Origin: QQWI01 sp964522015
GTDB taxonomy: Bacteria; Bacillota; Clostridia; Peptostreptococcales; Acidaminobacteraceae
Length of the DNA stretch: 64,000 nt
Direction of reading: 5' to 3'
Assembly (NCBI GenBank): GCA_964522015.1
Contig: CAZFST010000013.1
Location: 1-64,000 of the forward strand
Made by a program: the position numbers and the translations under genes. Position 1 is the first letter of the stretch. Every line of letters starts with the position of its first letter. A model generated the notes under the pieces. It ran no database searches and was not told the DNA's origin. It saw only the letters and a program-made list of their open reading frames with translations. Of the stretch, positions 17,380 to 25,333 are shown in pieces.

Positions 17380-19216
17380 GGGCTACCTCCTTTGGGTCAA
17401 GTTCTTGTTGGCTGACCGTGTGCAGGTCTTTATCTCCCCGACCTGAAAGGTTGACGATGATGGTCTTGCCGCTGTCTTTTCTGTGCTGCATAACAAAGGC
17501 CAGGGCGTGGGCACTTTCAAGGGCGGGGATGATGCCCTCCAGGGCTGTGGTAAGGTTGAAAGCCTCAAGTACTTGGGCATCGTTTACGGGATAATACTGG
17601 GCCCGGCCCAGGGTTTTTAGGTGGCAATGCTCAGGACCCACACCGGAATAATCCAGTCCTGCAGAAATGGAGTGGGTGTTTAGGATATTGCCATAGGGGT
17701 CTTGCAAAAGGTGCATCTTGGTGCCGTGAAAGACACCTACTCTGCCAAGTGTCAGGGTTGCAGCGTGGTGGGAAGTATGGATACCAAGGCCTCCAGCTTC
17801 AACCCCAGTAAGGGCCACGTGGCCATCGTCGATAAAGGCTGTGAAGATGCCGATGGCGTTGCTGCCACCTCCAACAGCTGCAACCACCTCATCTGGCAGG
17901 GCCCCAGTTTTTTCTTGTATTTGCTGCCGTGCTTCTTTGCCAATCACAGATTGGAAGTAGCGCACCATCTCCGGATAGGGTGCAGGGCCTATAGCGGAGC
18001 CAATGACATAAAAACAGGTATCAGGATTTGAAACCCAGTGGCGAAGGGCTTGACTGGTGGCATCTTTCAAGACACCAGTGCCCTTTGTCACCGAAACCAC
18101 CTTGGCACCAAGTCGCTTCATCCGGTCCACATTGCTAGCTTGGCGCACCACGTCCGTGGCCCCCATAAAGACGGTGCAAGTCATGCCCAGTTTAGCAGCT
18201 ACAGTGGCTGTGGCTATGCCGTGTTGTCCTGCACCTGTTTCTGCTATCAGATGCTTGAAGCCCATCTTTGCAGCCAAGCGCCCTTGTCCCATGGCATTGT
18301 TGATTTTATGGGCGCCCGTATGACAAAGGTCTTCGCGCTTTAAATATAGGTTGATGCCCAGGTGCTCAGAGAGCCGCTGGGCAAAATAAAGGGGTGTTTC
18401 TCGTCCGATGTAATCCTTGCGATCGGTTGCCAGTTGGGCCTGAAAACCAGGATCCGTCTGTGCCTCTTGGAAGGCTCCTTTGACTGCAGCTAGAGGCGCC
18501 GCCAGTGTTTCAGGCATGTACTGGCCACCAAACCCTTGTAAGCCCCCAAAATAGCCGGCGGCATCCGGTTCTTGGTAGGTGATGCTTTGGCGCACCTGCT
18601 TGATGAACTGAAGCATTTTTTGAGGGTCTTTAACCCCGTCTGTTTCAATGCCGCTACTGACATCAACCCCGAATGGCTGTGTGGCTTGAATGCAGGCAAT
18701 GACATTATCAGGGGTCAGGCCCCCGGCAATCCAAAGTGGCAGGGTTCCGCCTGCCAGCAGGGGTTGTTTATCATCCCCAAAGGCTGTCCAATCCCAAACT
18801 TGACCGCTGCCGGGTGCAGGGTGGTCAATCAAAACCCCTGAGAAAGGTGTTGCAGTCTCCTCAGGCTGATGTTGTTCAAACGCCCTTGGCGTCATAGCTC
18901 TAATAATCCCAATCCCTGGAGGTAAAAAGTATTCTGCATCATCATAAACCTGTATGGCAGTGGGCATCAATTGATGGACAATCAGTGACACCACATCCGG
19001 GGATTGATCTTTGAAAACCGCTATCAGGGCCGTTTGATTCAAGACAGCTTTGATGGCCAGGGCCTGTTCCAGTGTGACCTGTCTTTTGCTTTTGGCAAAG
19101 ACAACACCAATGGCATCCACATGGTGAGATTCGCAAAAGGCAGCAGTGTGGGAGTCCATGATGCCGCAAAATTTTATAGCGATTTTATGTTGAGCATTGA
19201 AGTGGTTAGTGGTCAT
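17369..19216 (-). CDS. trpFB: phosphoribosylanthranilate isomerase-tryptophan synthase beta fusion
   Basis: 615 residues. Residues 1-210 are TrpF: catalytic Cys in IKFCGI, and the Asp in GVDVSSGIET. Residues from about 220 are TrpB: YFGGLQGFGGQYMPE start, PLP lysine in LCHTGAHKINN, and glycine loop GGGSNAIG. The fusion performs the third step and the last step of the pathway. No frameshift at the junction, and both halves keep their catalytic residues. GAAAGGA precedes the ATG; 1 nt separates it from trpC. Confidence 0.92.
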   Translation of the reverse strand: MTTNHFNAQHKIAIKFCGIMDSHTAAFCESHHVDAIGVVFAKSKRQVTLEQALAIKAVLNQTALIAVFKDQSPDVVSLIVHQLMPTAIQVYDDAEYFLPPGIGIIRAMTPRAFEQHQPEETATPFSGVLIDHPAPGSGQVWDWTAFGDDKQPLLAGGTLPLWIAGGLTPDNVIACIQATQPFGVDVSSGIETDGVKDPQKMLQFIKQVRQSITYQEPDAAGYFGGLQGFGGQYMPETLAAPLAAVKGAFQEAQTDPGFQAQLATDRKDYIGRETPLYFAQRLSEHLGINLYLKREDLCHTGAHKINNAMGQGRLAAKMGFKHLIAETGAGQHGIATATVAAKLGMTCTVFMGATDVVRQASNVDRMKRLGAKVVSVTKGTGVLKDATSQALRHWVSNPDTCFYVIGSAIGPAPYPEMVRYFQSVIGKEARQQIQEKTGALPDEVVAAVGGGSNAIGIFTAFIDDGHVALTGVEAGGLGIHTSHHAATLTLGRVGVFHGTKMHLLQDPYGNILNTHSISAGLDYSGVGPEHCHLKTLGRAQYYPVNDAQVLEAFNLTTALEGIIPALESAHALAFVMQHRKDSGKTIIVNLSGRGDKDLHTVSQQELDPKEVAHAI

Positions 19217-19217
19217 T

Positions 19218-20048
19218 TTAGACGTCCTTTCCTGTGCGGTAAGCGATTAATAAGGCTTCTGGGTCACCGCTTGTCATGAGGCTTTCTCCAATCAGCGCTG
19301 CGCTTAGTCCAAGGGCTTTCATAGCCCTTGCTTGATGGCCTTGTCTAAGGCCACTTTCGGTAATGATGGGACCCCTGAATCTAAAGGTGTCAGGTAAATT
19401 GTCAGCATCGTCAAATTCTGCACTGCCCAAGGTCTTCAGTAGGTTTTCGGTGGTCGAGAGGTTGGTGACCAGGGTTTGGAGGTTGCGATTGTTGATGCCG
19501 AGAACATCAAAAGGCAGATGCTGGACGGTCTGATAGGCCTCTACGCTGTGAACCTCCATCAGGACTTGCAGGCCAAGGCCGTGGGCATGGTGGATGAGCT
19601 CTTCGTACTGTTTGACTTGGGGGTGCAGTTCGGCAATCAAGAGAATAGCGTCTGCCCCAAGTGTGTGAGCCAGGGTGATCTGAGACTGGTGGATGATGAA
19701 ATCCTTGTTAAGTATGGGGCATTCCAAGTGCTTTGCGCCCTTGGCTAAATCGGCGTATTGGCCCCCGAAGTAACAGCTCTCTGTTAGAATACTCACTGCC
19801 GCTGCCCCCCCTTTTGCATAGGCCTTGAAAAATGGGATGGGGTCTGCGTGGGGGTGCAGATGGGGATTTGAGGGGGACCGGCGTTTGAATTCTGCGATAA
19901 TGGCCAGCTCATTATGGGGGACACTCTGCAAGGCCTCGGAAAAATTGTAGATTGGCCGAGTTCTAGGGGAGGACACGAGGATATTCAGATAGTTTTTAAT
20001 GTAAGGCAGGCTGGCCAGTTGATGCTTAAAAATGGTATCAAGAAACAT
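19218..20048 (-). CDS. trpC: indole-3-glycerol phosphate synthase
   Basis: Ring closure of carboxyphenylamino-deoxyribulose phosphate. 276 residues, TIM barrel. Motifs: AEFKRRSPSNP (catalytic Lys), ILTESCYFGG, LNKDFIIHQ, GINNRNLQT, and ESGLRQGHQA. GGAGGT upstream of ATG; the start overlaps the end of trpD by 11 nt. Confidence 0.92.
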   Translation of the reverse strand: MFLDTIFKHQLASLPYIKNYLNILVSSPRTRPIYNFSEALQSVPHNELAIIAEFKRRSPSNPHLHPHADPIPFFKAYAKGGAAAVSILTESCYFGGQYADLAKGAKHLECPILNKDFIIHQSQITLAHTLGADAILLIAELHPQVKQYEELIHHAHGLGLQVLMEVHSVEAYQTVQHLPFDVLGINNRNLQTLVTNLSTTENLLKTLGSAEFDDADNLPDTFRFRGPIITESGLRQGHQARAMKALGLSAALIGESLMTSGDPEALLIAYRTGKDV

Positions 20049-21081
20049 GGTGGACCTCCATTGGCTGATTGATGATGGCTTGGACGTGGGCTGCTACTGA
20101 GCTGCTTGAGAGCAGGAATCTTGCGGATTGGATCCCTGATGCCAGATTTTCTACAGCCCCTGCAGCAAGAAGCGCCAGACCTGCGTTGAGGCAGACCGCT
20201 TCTTGATAAGGTCCAGGTGTTCCAGCGATGACTTCTTTTGCAATGGCCAGTGCCTTTTCTGGTGTCTGGGCCACCAAGGCTTGATTGTCAGCGCAGGCCA
20301 GAGGCAGTGTCCTTGGGTCGATGGTCAAAAGATGGAGATGGTCCTGGGTGACTTCTATGGCCTGGTTGATGCCCTCAAGGGACAGCTCATCCAGTCCCCC
20401 GAACCCGCAGACCACAAATCCCCGCTTGATGCCATTGGCCTGCATGACTTTTGCCATGGGCATCATCAGATCTGGGTGATAGACGCCGATGACCTGATGT
20501 GTAAGGGTCATGGGATTTACCAAGGGTCCCAGCTGATTGAAGAGGGTGGGGAAAGGCAAGCTTTTTCGGATGGGGGCCATGTGCTTTAAGGCCGGATGGG
20601 TGGTTGGGGCGTAAAGCAGTACCAGATGATGTGATTCAAATCGGGCCAGGCCACCGGCGGGGAGATTTTCAAAGGGGATTCCCAGGGATTCCAAGAGGTC
20701 AAAGCTACCAAAGTGCCCGGATTGTGCCCGGTTCCCATGTTTTGCCGTCTTGATCCCCGCAGCACTGACCACCAGTGCGCTGAGGGTGGAAATATTGAAT
20801 GTGCTCAGGCCGTCGCCCCCTGTACCACACAGATCAATCAGGGGTTCTGTGGTTTCAAAGGGCTTGTTGGCGCTGAGTCTTACGACTTTTGAGAAGGCTT
20901 CAAGGGTGCCCTCTGGGAGTCCTTTCATTTGAAAGGCGGTGAGCAAAAGCCTGATTTCTTCGGCTTCAAGTTCTTCTTGCAACATAGCACTGGCAAGGTT
21001 TTCAATGTCCTGGGGAGTCAGGGTATTTGCAGCCAGTGCTTTTAAACTAGCTGATGTGAGCTTGGATAGTTGCTTGATCAT
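20038..21081 (-). CDS. trpD: anthranilate phosphoribosyltransferase
   Basis: Adds phosphoribose from PRPP to anthranilate. 347 residues, standard length. Motifs: LCGTGGDGLSTFNIST (pyrophosphate loop), KHGNRAQSG, FGSFDLLE, and GFGGLDELSLEG. GGAGG lies 6 nt before ATG 21081, which is inside the 3' end of trpG (35 nt overlap). Confidence 0.92.
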   Translation of the reverse strand: MIKQLSKLTSASLKALAANTLTPQDIENLASAMLQEELEAEEIRLLLTAFQMKGLPEGTLEAFSKVVRLSANKPFETTEPLIDLCGTGGDGLSTFNISTLSALVVSAAGIKTAKHGNRAQSGHFGSFDLLESLGIPFENLPAGGLARFESHHLVLLYAPTTHPALKHMAPIRKSLPFPTLFNQLGPLVNPMTLTHQVIGVYHPDLMMPMAKVMQANGIKRGFVVCGFGGLDELSLEGINQAIEVTQDHLHLLTIDPRTLPLACADNQALVAQTPEKALAIAKEVIAGTPGPYQEAVCLNAGLALLAAGAVENLASGIQSARFLLSSSSVAAHVQAIINQPMEVHHVS

Positions 21082-21901
21082 GATAGGCCTCCGCTATGTC
21101 TAAAAAATTTTTAAGTAGTTGGTGTCCATCTGGTGTTCCATAGGACTCTGGGTGAAATTGCAGGCCAAAGGTGGGGTGATACCTGTGTCTTAGGGCCATT
21201 AGGCAGTTATCTGAAGCTGCGAAGGCTAGGGGAATCAAAACGCTAGATGAAACATGAGGGGAAGCTAAAGGATTAGGAGAAGCTAAAGGATTAGGCGAAG
21301 TTAAAGGATTAGGAGAAGCTAAAGGATTAGGAGAAGCTAAAGGATTAGGAGAAGCAAAATTAACCAGAGAAACCGCCAGAGAATGGTAACGGACCCCAAT
21401 GAAATTAGGGGGTAAATGCTTAAAAAGGTGATGGGTGGCGCGGGGGGCTGACGGCCCATATAAATCAGTTGGCCCAGATAGATCAGATAGACTAGACATA
21501 CTTGAGGACACAAATAGCTCAGTTGGCTCAGTTAGCACTGGGTCCACAGGTAGCTTGGGATTACAGGGAAGAATTATAATGTGATCCACTTGTCCGTGAA
21601 TCAAGGTGGGGGCTTTGATGATTTTGGCTCCAAAGGCCTGGGCAATACTTTGATGACCCAGGCATATGCCCAAAATGGGGATTTTGCCACTGGCAGCTTG
21701 AATCAGCTCCAGTGAAATACCTGCCTCATCCGGTGTCCCTGGCCCTGGTGAAATCACGATGGCCTTGGGGTTCAGGGCCAATACCTGTTTGACGGTCAGT
21801 GCGTCGTGCTTGATGACCACCACTTGGCGGTTGGTATGCTCACTGAGCATCTGATAAAGGTTGTAAGTAAAGGAATCGTAATTATCGAGGATCAAAATCA
21901 T
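21047..21901 (-). CDS. trpG: anthranilate synthase glutamine amidotransferase with repeat insertions
   Basis: Supplies ammonia from glutamine to TrpE. Catalytic Cys in GICLGHQS, and His and Glu in GLQFHPES, are intact. At 284 residues it is about 90 longer than usual. There are two extra segments in the distal half: a Ser/Leu/Pro-rich one (about 118-160) before HHLFKHLPPNF, and a (SPNPLA)n repeat (about 180-212) after RYHSLAVSL. Both fall between conserved blocks, probably in surface loops. Overlaps trpE by 20 nt. Confidence 0.88.
   Translation of the reverse strand: MILILDNYDSFTYNLYQMLSEHTNRQVVVIKHDALTVKQVLALNPKAIVISPGPGTPDEAGISLELIQAASGKIPILGICLGHQSIAQAFGAKIIKAPTLIHGQVDHIIILPCNPKLPVDPVLTEPTELFVSSSMSSLSDLSGPTDLYGPSAPRATHHLFKHLPPNFIGVRYHSLAVSLVNFASPNPLASPNPLASPNPLTSPNPLASPNPLASPHVSSSVLIPLAFAASDNCLMALRHRYHPTFGLQFHPESYGTPDGHQLLKNFLDIAEAYHDQATIQAHIS
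21261..21356. repeat. 18-bp tandem repeat in trpG
   Basis: Five consecutive 18-bp units of the form GAAGCTAAAGGATTAGGA (plus strand), nearly identical, plus a partial sixth. On the coding strand they encode SPNPLA repeats. Eighteen is a multiple of three, so slippage keeps the frame. Confidence 0.92.
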
Positions 21902-23495
21902 AGGTCACACCTCCTGGATAGATGGCCTCCACGGCTTTTAGCTGGCCAAGAGCCTTATTGATTAACTCGTCGGATTCCCCAGCTAAGGTGGAATCTAGAA
22001 CAATGCCGCTACCAACCCGAAGGGTAATGTGATCTTCTTCTTGGACAAGGGTTCGGATGGTAATTAAACTGTCGTAGTTCCCCATCAAATCTTCTATTAA
22101 AAAGCAACCGGCATATAAGCCGCGGCTATCCACTTCCAGTTGGTCAATCAGGGTCATGGCTTTTTTCTTAGGCGCCCCACTGACTGTTCCTGCTGGTAGT
22201 GTGGCTCGAAGGGCACCAAGATAGGGTCCCCCGGGGACTTCTTCTGATTGGACGGTGCTCACTAGGTGCATCACCCGGCTCAGGTATTTGATTTTTGCGT
22301 AGTCTTTGACATTGACAGTCCCTGGTACACTCACTCGGCCAAGGTCGTTTCTCCCAAGATCCACTAACATTAAGTGCTCGGCCCTTTCCTTTGGGTCGTT
22401 TAGCAGGTCTTGTGCCCGCTGGTGGTCTAGACCATCCTTCAATACCGGGCGGGTACCTGCTATGGGAACTGTTTCAAGAGATGTCCCCCTCTTTCTGACC
22501 AGCCGCTCTGGGGTTGCCGAAACCGCGGTCATTTCGCCCAACTTGATTTTCACCACAAAGGGGCTGGCCTCTTCTTCTATCAGGTAGGCGCAAAGTGCGG
22601 CAGTATCTACCTGCCCCTGTGCAACCAGGGTATTTGAGAGTACCAGTTGAAAGACGTCTCCCCGGTGTAAAGCCTCTTTAGCGGCTGAAAAGCCTTGGGC
22701 ATATTGGGCGGCGCTTGCCGATGCAACAAAATGCAAGGGGGGTGTGATGGGTGGTGCAGAAGTGCTGTAGGAAGGGAGGTAGGCGCTAGTGGCGGAAAGG
22801 GCGGCGGTGGAAGGATTCAAAGGGGATACTGGGGTGGGGCCTGGGGCAAGGTGGGAAGGTTGCAAAGGGGCTGTGCCGTGGGAAGGCAAGGTTGCAGAGG
22901 AAGGTTTAGAAAGGGAGGCCGCGCTGGTAACCAGTTGGGTGCATTGCTCTTGGAGGATGGCCAGTTGCTCGGCGGAATCTTCGGGTTGAGCGGATTCGGC
23001 GTGCAAAAGGTAGGCGACTCCCCGGAGCACCTTTGTGGTGAGGTTGTAGGTCAACAAAATTTCTGGGACAATGGTGCGTAGGGCTGCCACGGGGCTAACG
23101 CCCAAAACCAGGGCCCGTGCGTAATCGTAGGGAATCAGAGTAACTGAAAAAGGCTTGGGACCCTTAAGAGAGATGCGATTAAGTTGCTGAACCTCGAAAG
23201 CGTCAAAGTCTTTTGATTCATTGGCTTTGAAAAGTTGTCCGATGCCGATTTTAACTTCACAGCTTCCTGCTTCAAAATAGACTACATGATCTTGGCGATC
23301 CAGTGCTTGCAGTAAGGCTGTTAAGAATTTTTCATTTTGATGGGTTTGATTCGCCTGTGGTCCTGACAGGGATGATGGCAGATCCAGAGGGTAAGTTTGT
23401 AGCTCTAATGGATAAGGTGGTAATTTCAAGGAATCAATTGGTAATTTTAAGGGGTAGGATGTGATTACGGATTGATTATAATTGCATAGTTGCAT
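21882..23495 (-). CDS. trpE: anthranilate synthase component I with low-complexity insertions
   Basis: Converts chorismate to anthranilate. 537 residues. The chorismate-binding half is intact: VPIAGTRPVLKDG, HLMLVDLGRNDLGRVS, and GTVSGAPKKKAM. Unusual are an N-terminal repeat of Tyr-Pro-Leu and Lys-Leu-Pro phrases (about 14-45) and a Pro/Ser/Ala-rich insert (about 190-265) between the two halves. GAGG precedes the ATG, 22 nt after the T-box terminator's U run. Confidence 0.88.
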   Translation of the reverse strand: MQLCNYNQSVITSYPLKLPIDSLKLPPYPLELQTYPLDLPSSLSGPQANQTHQNEKFLTALLQALDRQDHVVYFEAGSCEVKIGIGQLFKANESKDFDAFEVQQLNRISLKGPKPFSVTLIPYDYARALVLGVSPVAALRTIVPEILLTYNLTTKVLRGVAYLLHAESAQPEDSAEQLAILQEQCTQLVTSAASLSKPSSATLPSHGTAPLQPSHLAPGPTPVSPLNPSTAALSATSAYLPSYSTSAPPITPPLHFVASASAAQYAQGFSAAKEALHRGDVFQLVLSNTLVAQGQVDTAALCAYLIEEEASPFVVKIKLGEMTAVSATPERLVRKRGTSLETVPIAGTRPVLKDGLDHQRAQDLLNDPKERAEHLMLVDLGRNDLGRVSVPGTVNVKDYAKIKYLSRVMHLVSTVQSEEVPGGPYLGALRATLPAGTVSGAPKKKAMTLIDQLEVDSRGLYAGCFLIEDLMGNYDSLITIRTLVQEEDHITLRVGSGIVLDSTLAGESDELINKALGQLKAVEAIYPGGVTYDFDPR

Positions 23496-23516
23496 AATTT
23501 AACCTCGTTTTGGGTA

Positions 23517-23732
23517 CAAAAAAACCCATCCAAAAAGACGAGTTGCTGGTAAGTGCCACCTTTTGGTTCGAGTCGATCAACTCTTGTCTCTGTAACGGGA
23601 GATCCCGGCGTTTCTACTGACCCATTTGGGTGTTCGATGTGCTCTCCTGAGTCCATTCGTTCTACTGCGTGTTGTTTGGCTCTCACTGCCCCAAACTCGC
23701 TTAAAACCGCTGATAGACTACTAATCTCAGTC
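23517..23732 (-). promoter_or_regulatory. tRNA-Trp T-box riboswitch between aroF and trpE
   Basis: On the minus strand: AGUA-type bulge near 23720; distal loop with GCAGUG (around 23688); specifier region GAA-UGG-AC with the Trp codon UGG at 23655-23653; stem III CCGGGAUCUCCCGUUA (23608-23593), the conserved F-box; antiterminator bulge AGGUGGCAC (23561-23553). Its UGGC pairs with the GCCA end expected for tRNA-Trp (G discriminator). The terminator ACUCGUC / GGAUGGGU (23543-23524) ends in a U run. The region 3' of UGGCAC (UUACC) departs from the usual ACCGCG. Uncharged tRNA-Trp should permit readthrough into trpE. Confidence 0.88.
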
Positions 23733-23819
23733 ATTGATTTATTGTGATTTCGATGCTACTGACTACTGTGTGGTAGACTGCTGTCTGGTTGATTTCCGTA
23801 TGGTTGATTGCTGTGTAAT
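23733..23819 (-). repeat. degenerate ~15-bp repeats between aroF and the T-box
   Basis: On the minus strand, phrases like AGCAATCAACCATAC, GGAAATCAACCAGAC and AGCAGTCTACCACAC follow one another. They are non-coding as far as I can tell (the reading through them has no start). They resemble in style the short repeats inside trpE and trpG. Confidence 0.5.
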
Positions 23820-23822
23820 GAA

Positions 23823-24644
23823 TTAGATAATGCTGTAAGCACTTGCCTGATTTAAGGTTTTTAAAGCGTGGACCTTTTGAAGGATTGCATCTAGTTGAGT
23901 TAGGGTAATGGCTTGATGACCATCGCAAGTTGCATGTTCTGGGGCTAAACTCATTTCAATAATGGCGCCGTCAAGGCCACTGACTTGGGCTGCTAGGGTT
24001 AAGGGGGCTACTAAAGCTGGAATTCCTGTTGCGTGGGAAGGGTCGATGATCACTGGTAGACCTGTGGCTTGCTTGATGGCAATGGCGCTGGCAAGATCCA
24101 AAACATTTCTCATCAGGGGGTCGTGGGATCGGATGCCACGTTCGCAAAGGATGATTTGCCTGTTACCACCGGCTAAGATATATTCTGCTGCGTGAAGGTA
24201 TTCTTTAACGGTGGCGCTGAAGCCTCGCTTTAAAAGAATGGGTTTGTTGATGGTGCCCAGCTTTTTTAGCAAACTGTAGTTGAACATATTACGTGTACCT
24301 ATTTGAAGGATATCTGCGTAATTTGCCACCATCTCTAAATCGGATTCGCTCATCACTTCTGTGACAACTTTGAGGTTGTGCTGTTTGGCTGCCTTTTGCA
24401 TATACTGCAAGCCTACTTCTCCGAGGCCTTGGAAATCTTGGGGGCGGGTTCGTGGCTTAAAGGCCCCACCTCGTAGGTAACCTATGCCCCTTTGACTGAG
24501 TGCTTCTGCGATCTGATAAATCTGTAATTGGCTCTCCACAGCACATGGGCCAAGGATCAGTGTGAAATCCTCAAGTAGTGGTGGTTGGGGATTTGGGTGT
24601 TCAAATAAGACAGGGAATTCTTTGGCTGAAATGAAATTTTCCAT
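23823..24644 (-). CDS. aroF: 3-deoxy-7-phosphoheptulonate (DAHP) synthase
   Basis: First step of the shikimate pathway, from phosphoenolpyruvate and erythrose 4-phosphate. 273 residues, type I-beta (KDO8P-synthase-like). Motifs: LILGPCAVES (metal Cys), LRGGAFKPRTRP, QIGTRNMFN, LLKRGFSATVKEY, and IIDPSHATG. No ACT or chorismate mutase regulatory domain, so control is probably at the RNA level. AAAGGAGGT before the ATG. First gene of the trp operon, just after the attenuator. Confidence 0.92.
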   Translation of the reverse strand: MENFISAKEFPVLFEHPNPQPPLLEDFTLILGPCAVESQLQIYQIAEALSQRGIGYLRGGAFKPRTRPQDFQGLGEVGLQYMQKAAKQHNLKVVTEVMSESDLEMVANYADILQIGTRNMFNYSLLKKLGTINKPILLKRGFSATVKEYLHAAEYILAGGNRQIILCERGIRSHDPLMRNVLDLASAIAIKQATGLPVIIDPSHATGIPALVAPLTLAAQVSGLDGAIIEMSLAPEHATCDGHQAITLTQLDAILQKVHALKTLNQASAYSII

Positions 24645-24664
24645 AATGACCTCCTTTAGGGTAA

Positions 24665-24693
24665 TAAAAAAGGCATCCCAAACTGGGATGCCT
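24665..24693 (-). terminator. trp operon attenuator (intrinsic terminator)
   Basis: Perfect 10-bp stem AGGCATCCCA / TGGGATGCCT with a 3-nt loop, followed on the minus strand by a run of U, 20 nt before aroF. It lies between promoter and first gene, so it must be conditional. Confidence 0.85.
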
Positions 24694-24737
24694 AAGGTTT
24701 GCTGTTAACGAAAGGATGATTCGCTATTTGCAATGAT

Positions 24738-24851
24738 TTAGTGGGCGCCACTTTGATTTTGGTGTATGTGAAATTGCCGGCGTTCAAATGAACTCCAGCT
24801 CCACCAAAATAGTTGTGTAGTTGTTAACGAAGTAGTATTTAGCGTCAACAT
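24738..24851 (-). CDS. trpL: tryptophan-rich leader peptide
   Basis: 37-codon ORF starting at ATG 24851, with Trp codons at 16, 17 and 19 (LFWWSWSS) at 24806-24795. The Trp codons sit inside AUUUUGGUG (24810-24802), which pairs perfectly with CACCAAAAU (24764-24756) downstream in the same ORF, so ribosome stalling would change RNA folding before the attenuator. The best ribosome binding site, AAAGGA, is about 13 nt from the ATG, which is long. A parallel frame also reads Tyr/Phe-rich codons, but without a good start. Confidence 0.7.
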   Translation of the reverse strand: MLTLNTTSLTTTQLFWWSWSSFERRQFHIHQNQSGAH

Positions 24852-24912
24852 AAGGGCACCAATTTCCTTTCACTGAAACATGCTCAGTTGATGATTTTGC
24901 ATATTACTTGCG

Positions 24913-24942
24913 ATTATACAGGATTCAAATTGAGATTGTCAA
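24913..24942 (-). promoter_or_regulatory. sigma-A promoter of the trp operon
   Basis: TTGACA (24942-24937) and TATAAT (24918-24913), 18 nt apart, on the minus strand. About 60 nt upstream of the leader peptide. Confidence 0.85.
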
Positions 24943-24985
24943 CTGATTTTCTTAAGTCCTCTTGTACCTATTTTCTTGAATAGTG

Positions 24986-25014
24986 TTGGCAACCGCAATT
25001 GGACTCGTTATAAT
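24986..25014 (+). promoter_or_regulatory. sigma-A promoter of the chorismate mutase gene
   Basis: TTGGCA (24986-24991) and TATAAT (25009-25014), 17 nt apart. Back to back with the trp promoter; the two -35 boxes are 43 nt apart. Confidence 0.85.
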
Positions 25015-25036
25015 GAGTTGGACAGAAAGGAGTCTC

Positions 25037-25318
25037 ATGATGAAACAAACTGACTTTAACCAAGAATTTCAAGCCCTGAGACAGGGGTTTAATGATTTAG
25101 ACCAACAACTAATTGACTTACTCGGCAGCCGCTTTGAGTTATCTCTAAAAATGGGTAAAGTCAAGGAACAACTGGGGCTCGCCACTGAGGATCTTTCTCG
25201 TGAGCTAGAAATCGCTGAAAGTATAAGGGGTGCCGTTGACAGTGAGGTAACTGCCCAAGCGGTTATAGCGGTTTATCAAGAAATTATAAAGCAGAGTAAA
25301 TTACTGCAATCTGTTTAA
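25037..25318 (+). CDS. chorismate mutase, AroQ class
   Basis: Converts chorismate to prephenate, the entry to Phe and Tyr. About 93 residues, all-helical AroQ domain: DLDQQLIDLLGSRFELSLKMGKVKEQLG with the conserved Arg and Lys, and a C-terminal helix with Gln. AAAGGAG precedes two adjacent ATGs at 25037 and 25040; either may be used. A longer reading from 24983 would start upstream of the promoter. Divergent from the trp operon; followed 15 nt later by a transporter gene. Confidence 0.85.
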   Translation: MMKQTDFNQEFQALRQGFNDLDQQLIDLLGSRFELSLKMGKVKEQLGLATEDLSRELEIAESIRGAVDSEVTAQAVIAVYQEIIKQSKLLQSV

Positions 25319-25333
25319 TGGAGGCATCACAAT

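Noticed and set aside
22695..23081. Long plus-strand ORFs opposite trpE and the rest of the trp operon
   Set aside because: Antisense shadows caused by GC-rich, repetitive coding sequence; no ribosome binding sites and low-complexity products.
23465..23734. 89-residue minus-strand ORF before trpE
   Set aside because: It coincides with the T-box RNA and runs through its terminator; the protein has no family look, and the RNA motifs explain the sequence.
24645..24900. T-box in front of aroF
   Set aside because: No AGGGUGGNACC-type sequence or F-box here; the leader peptide and plain terminator fit better.
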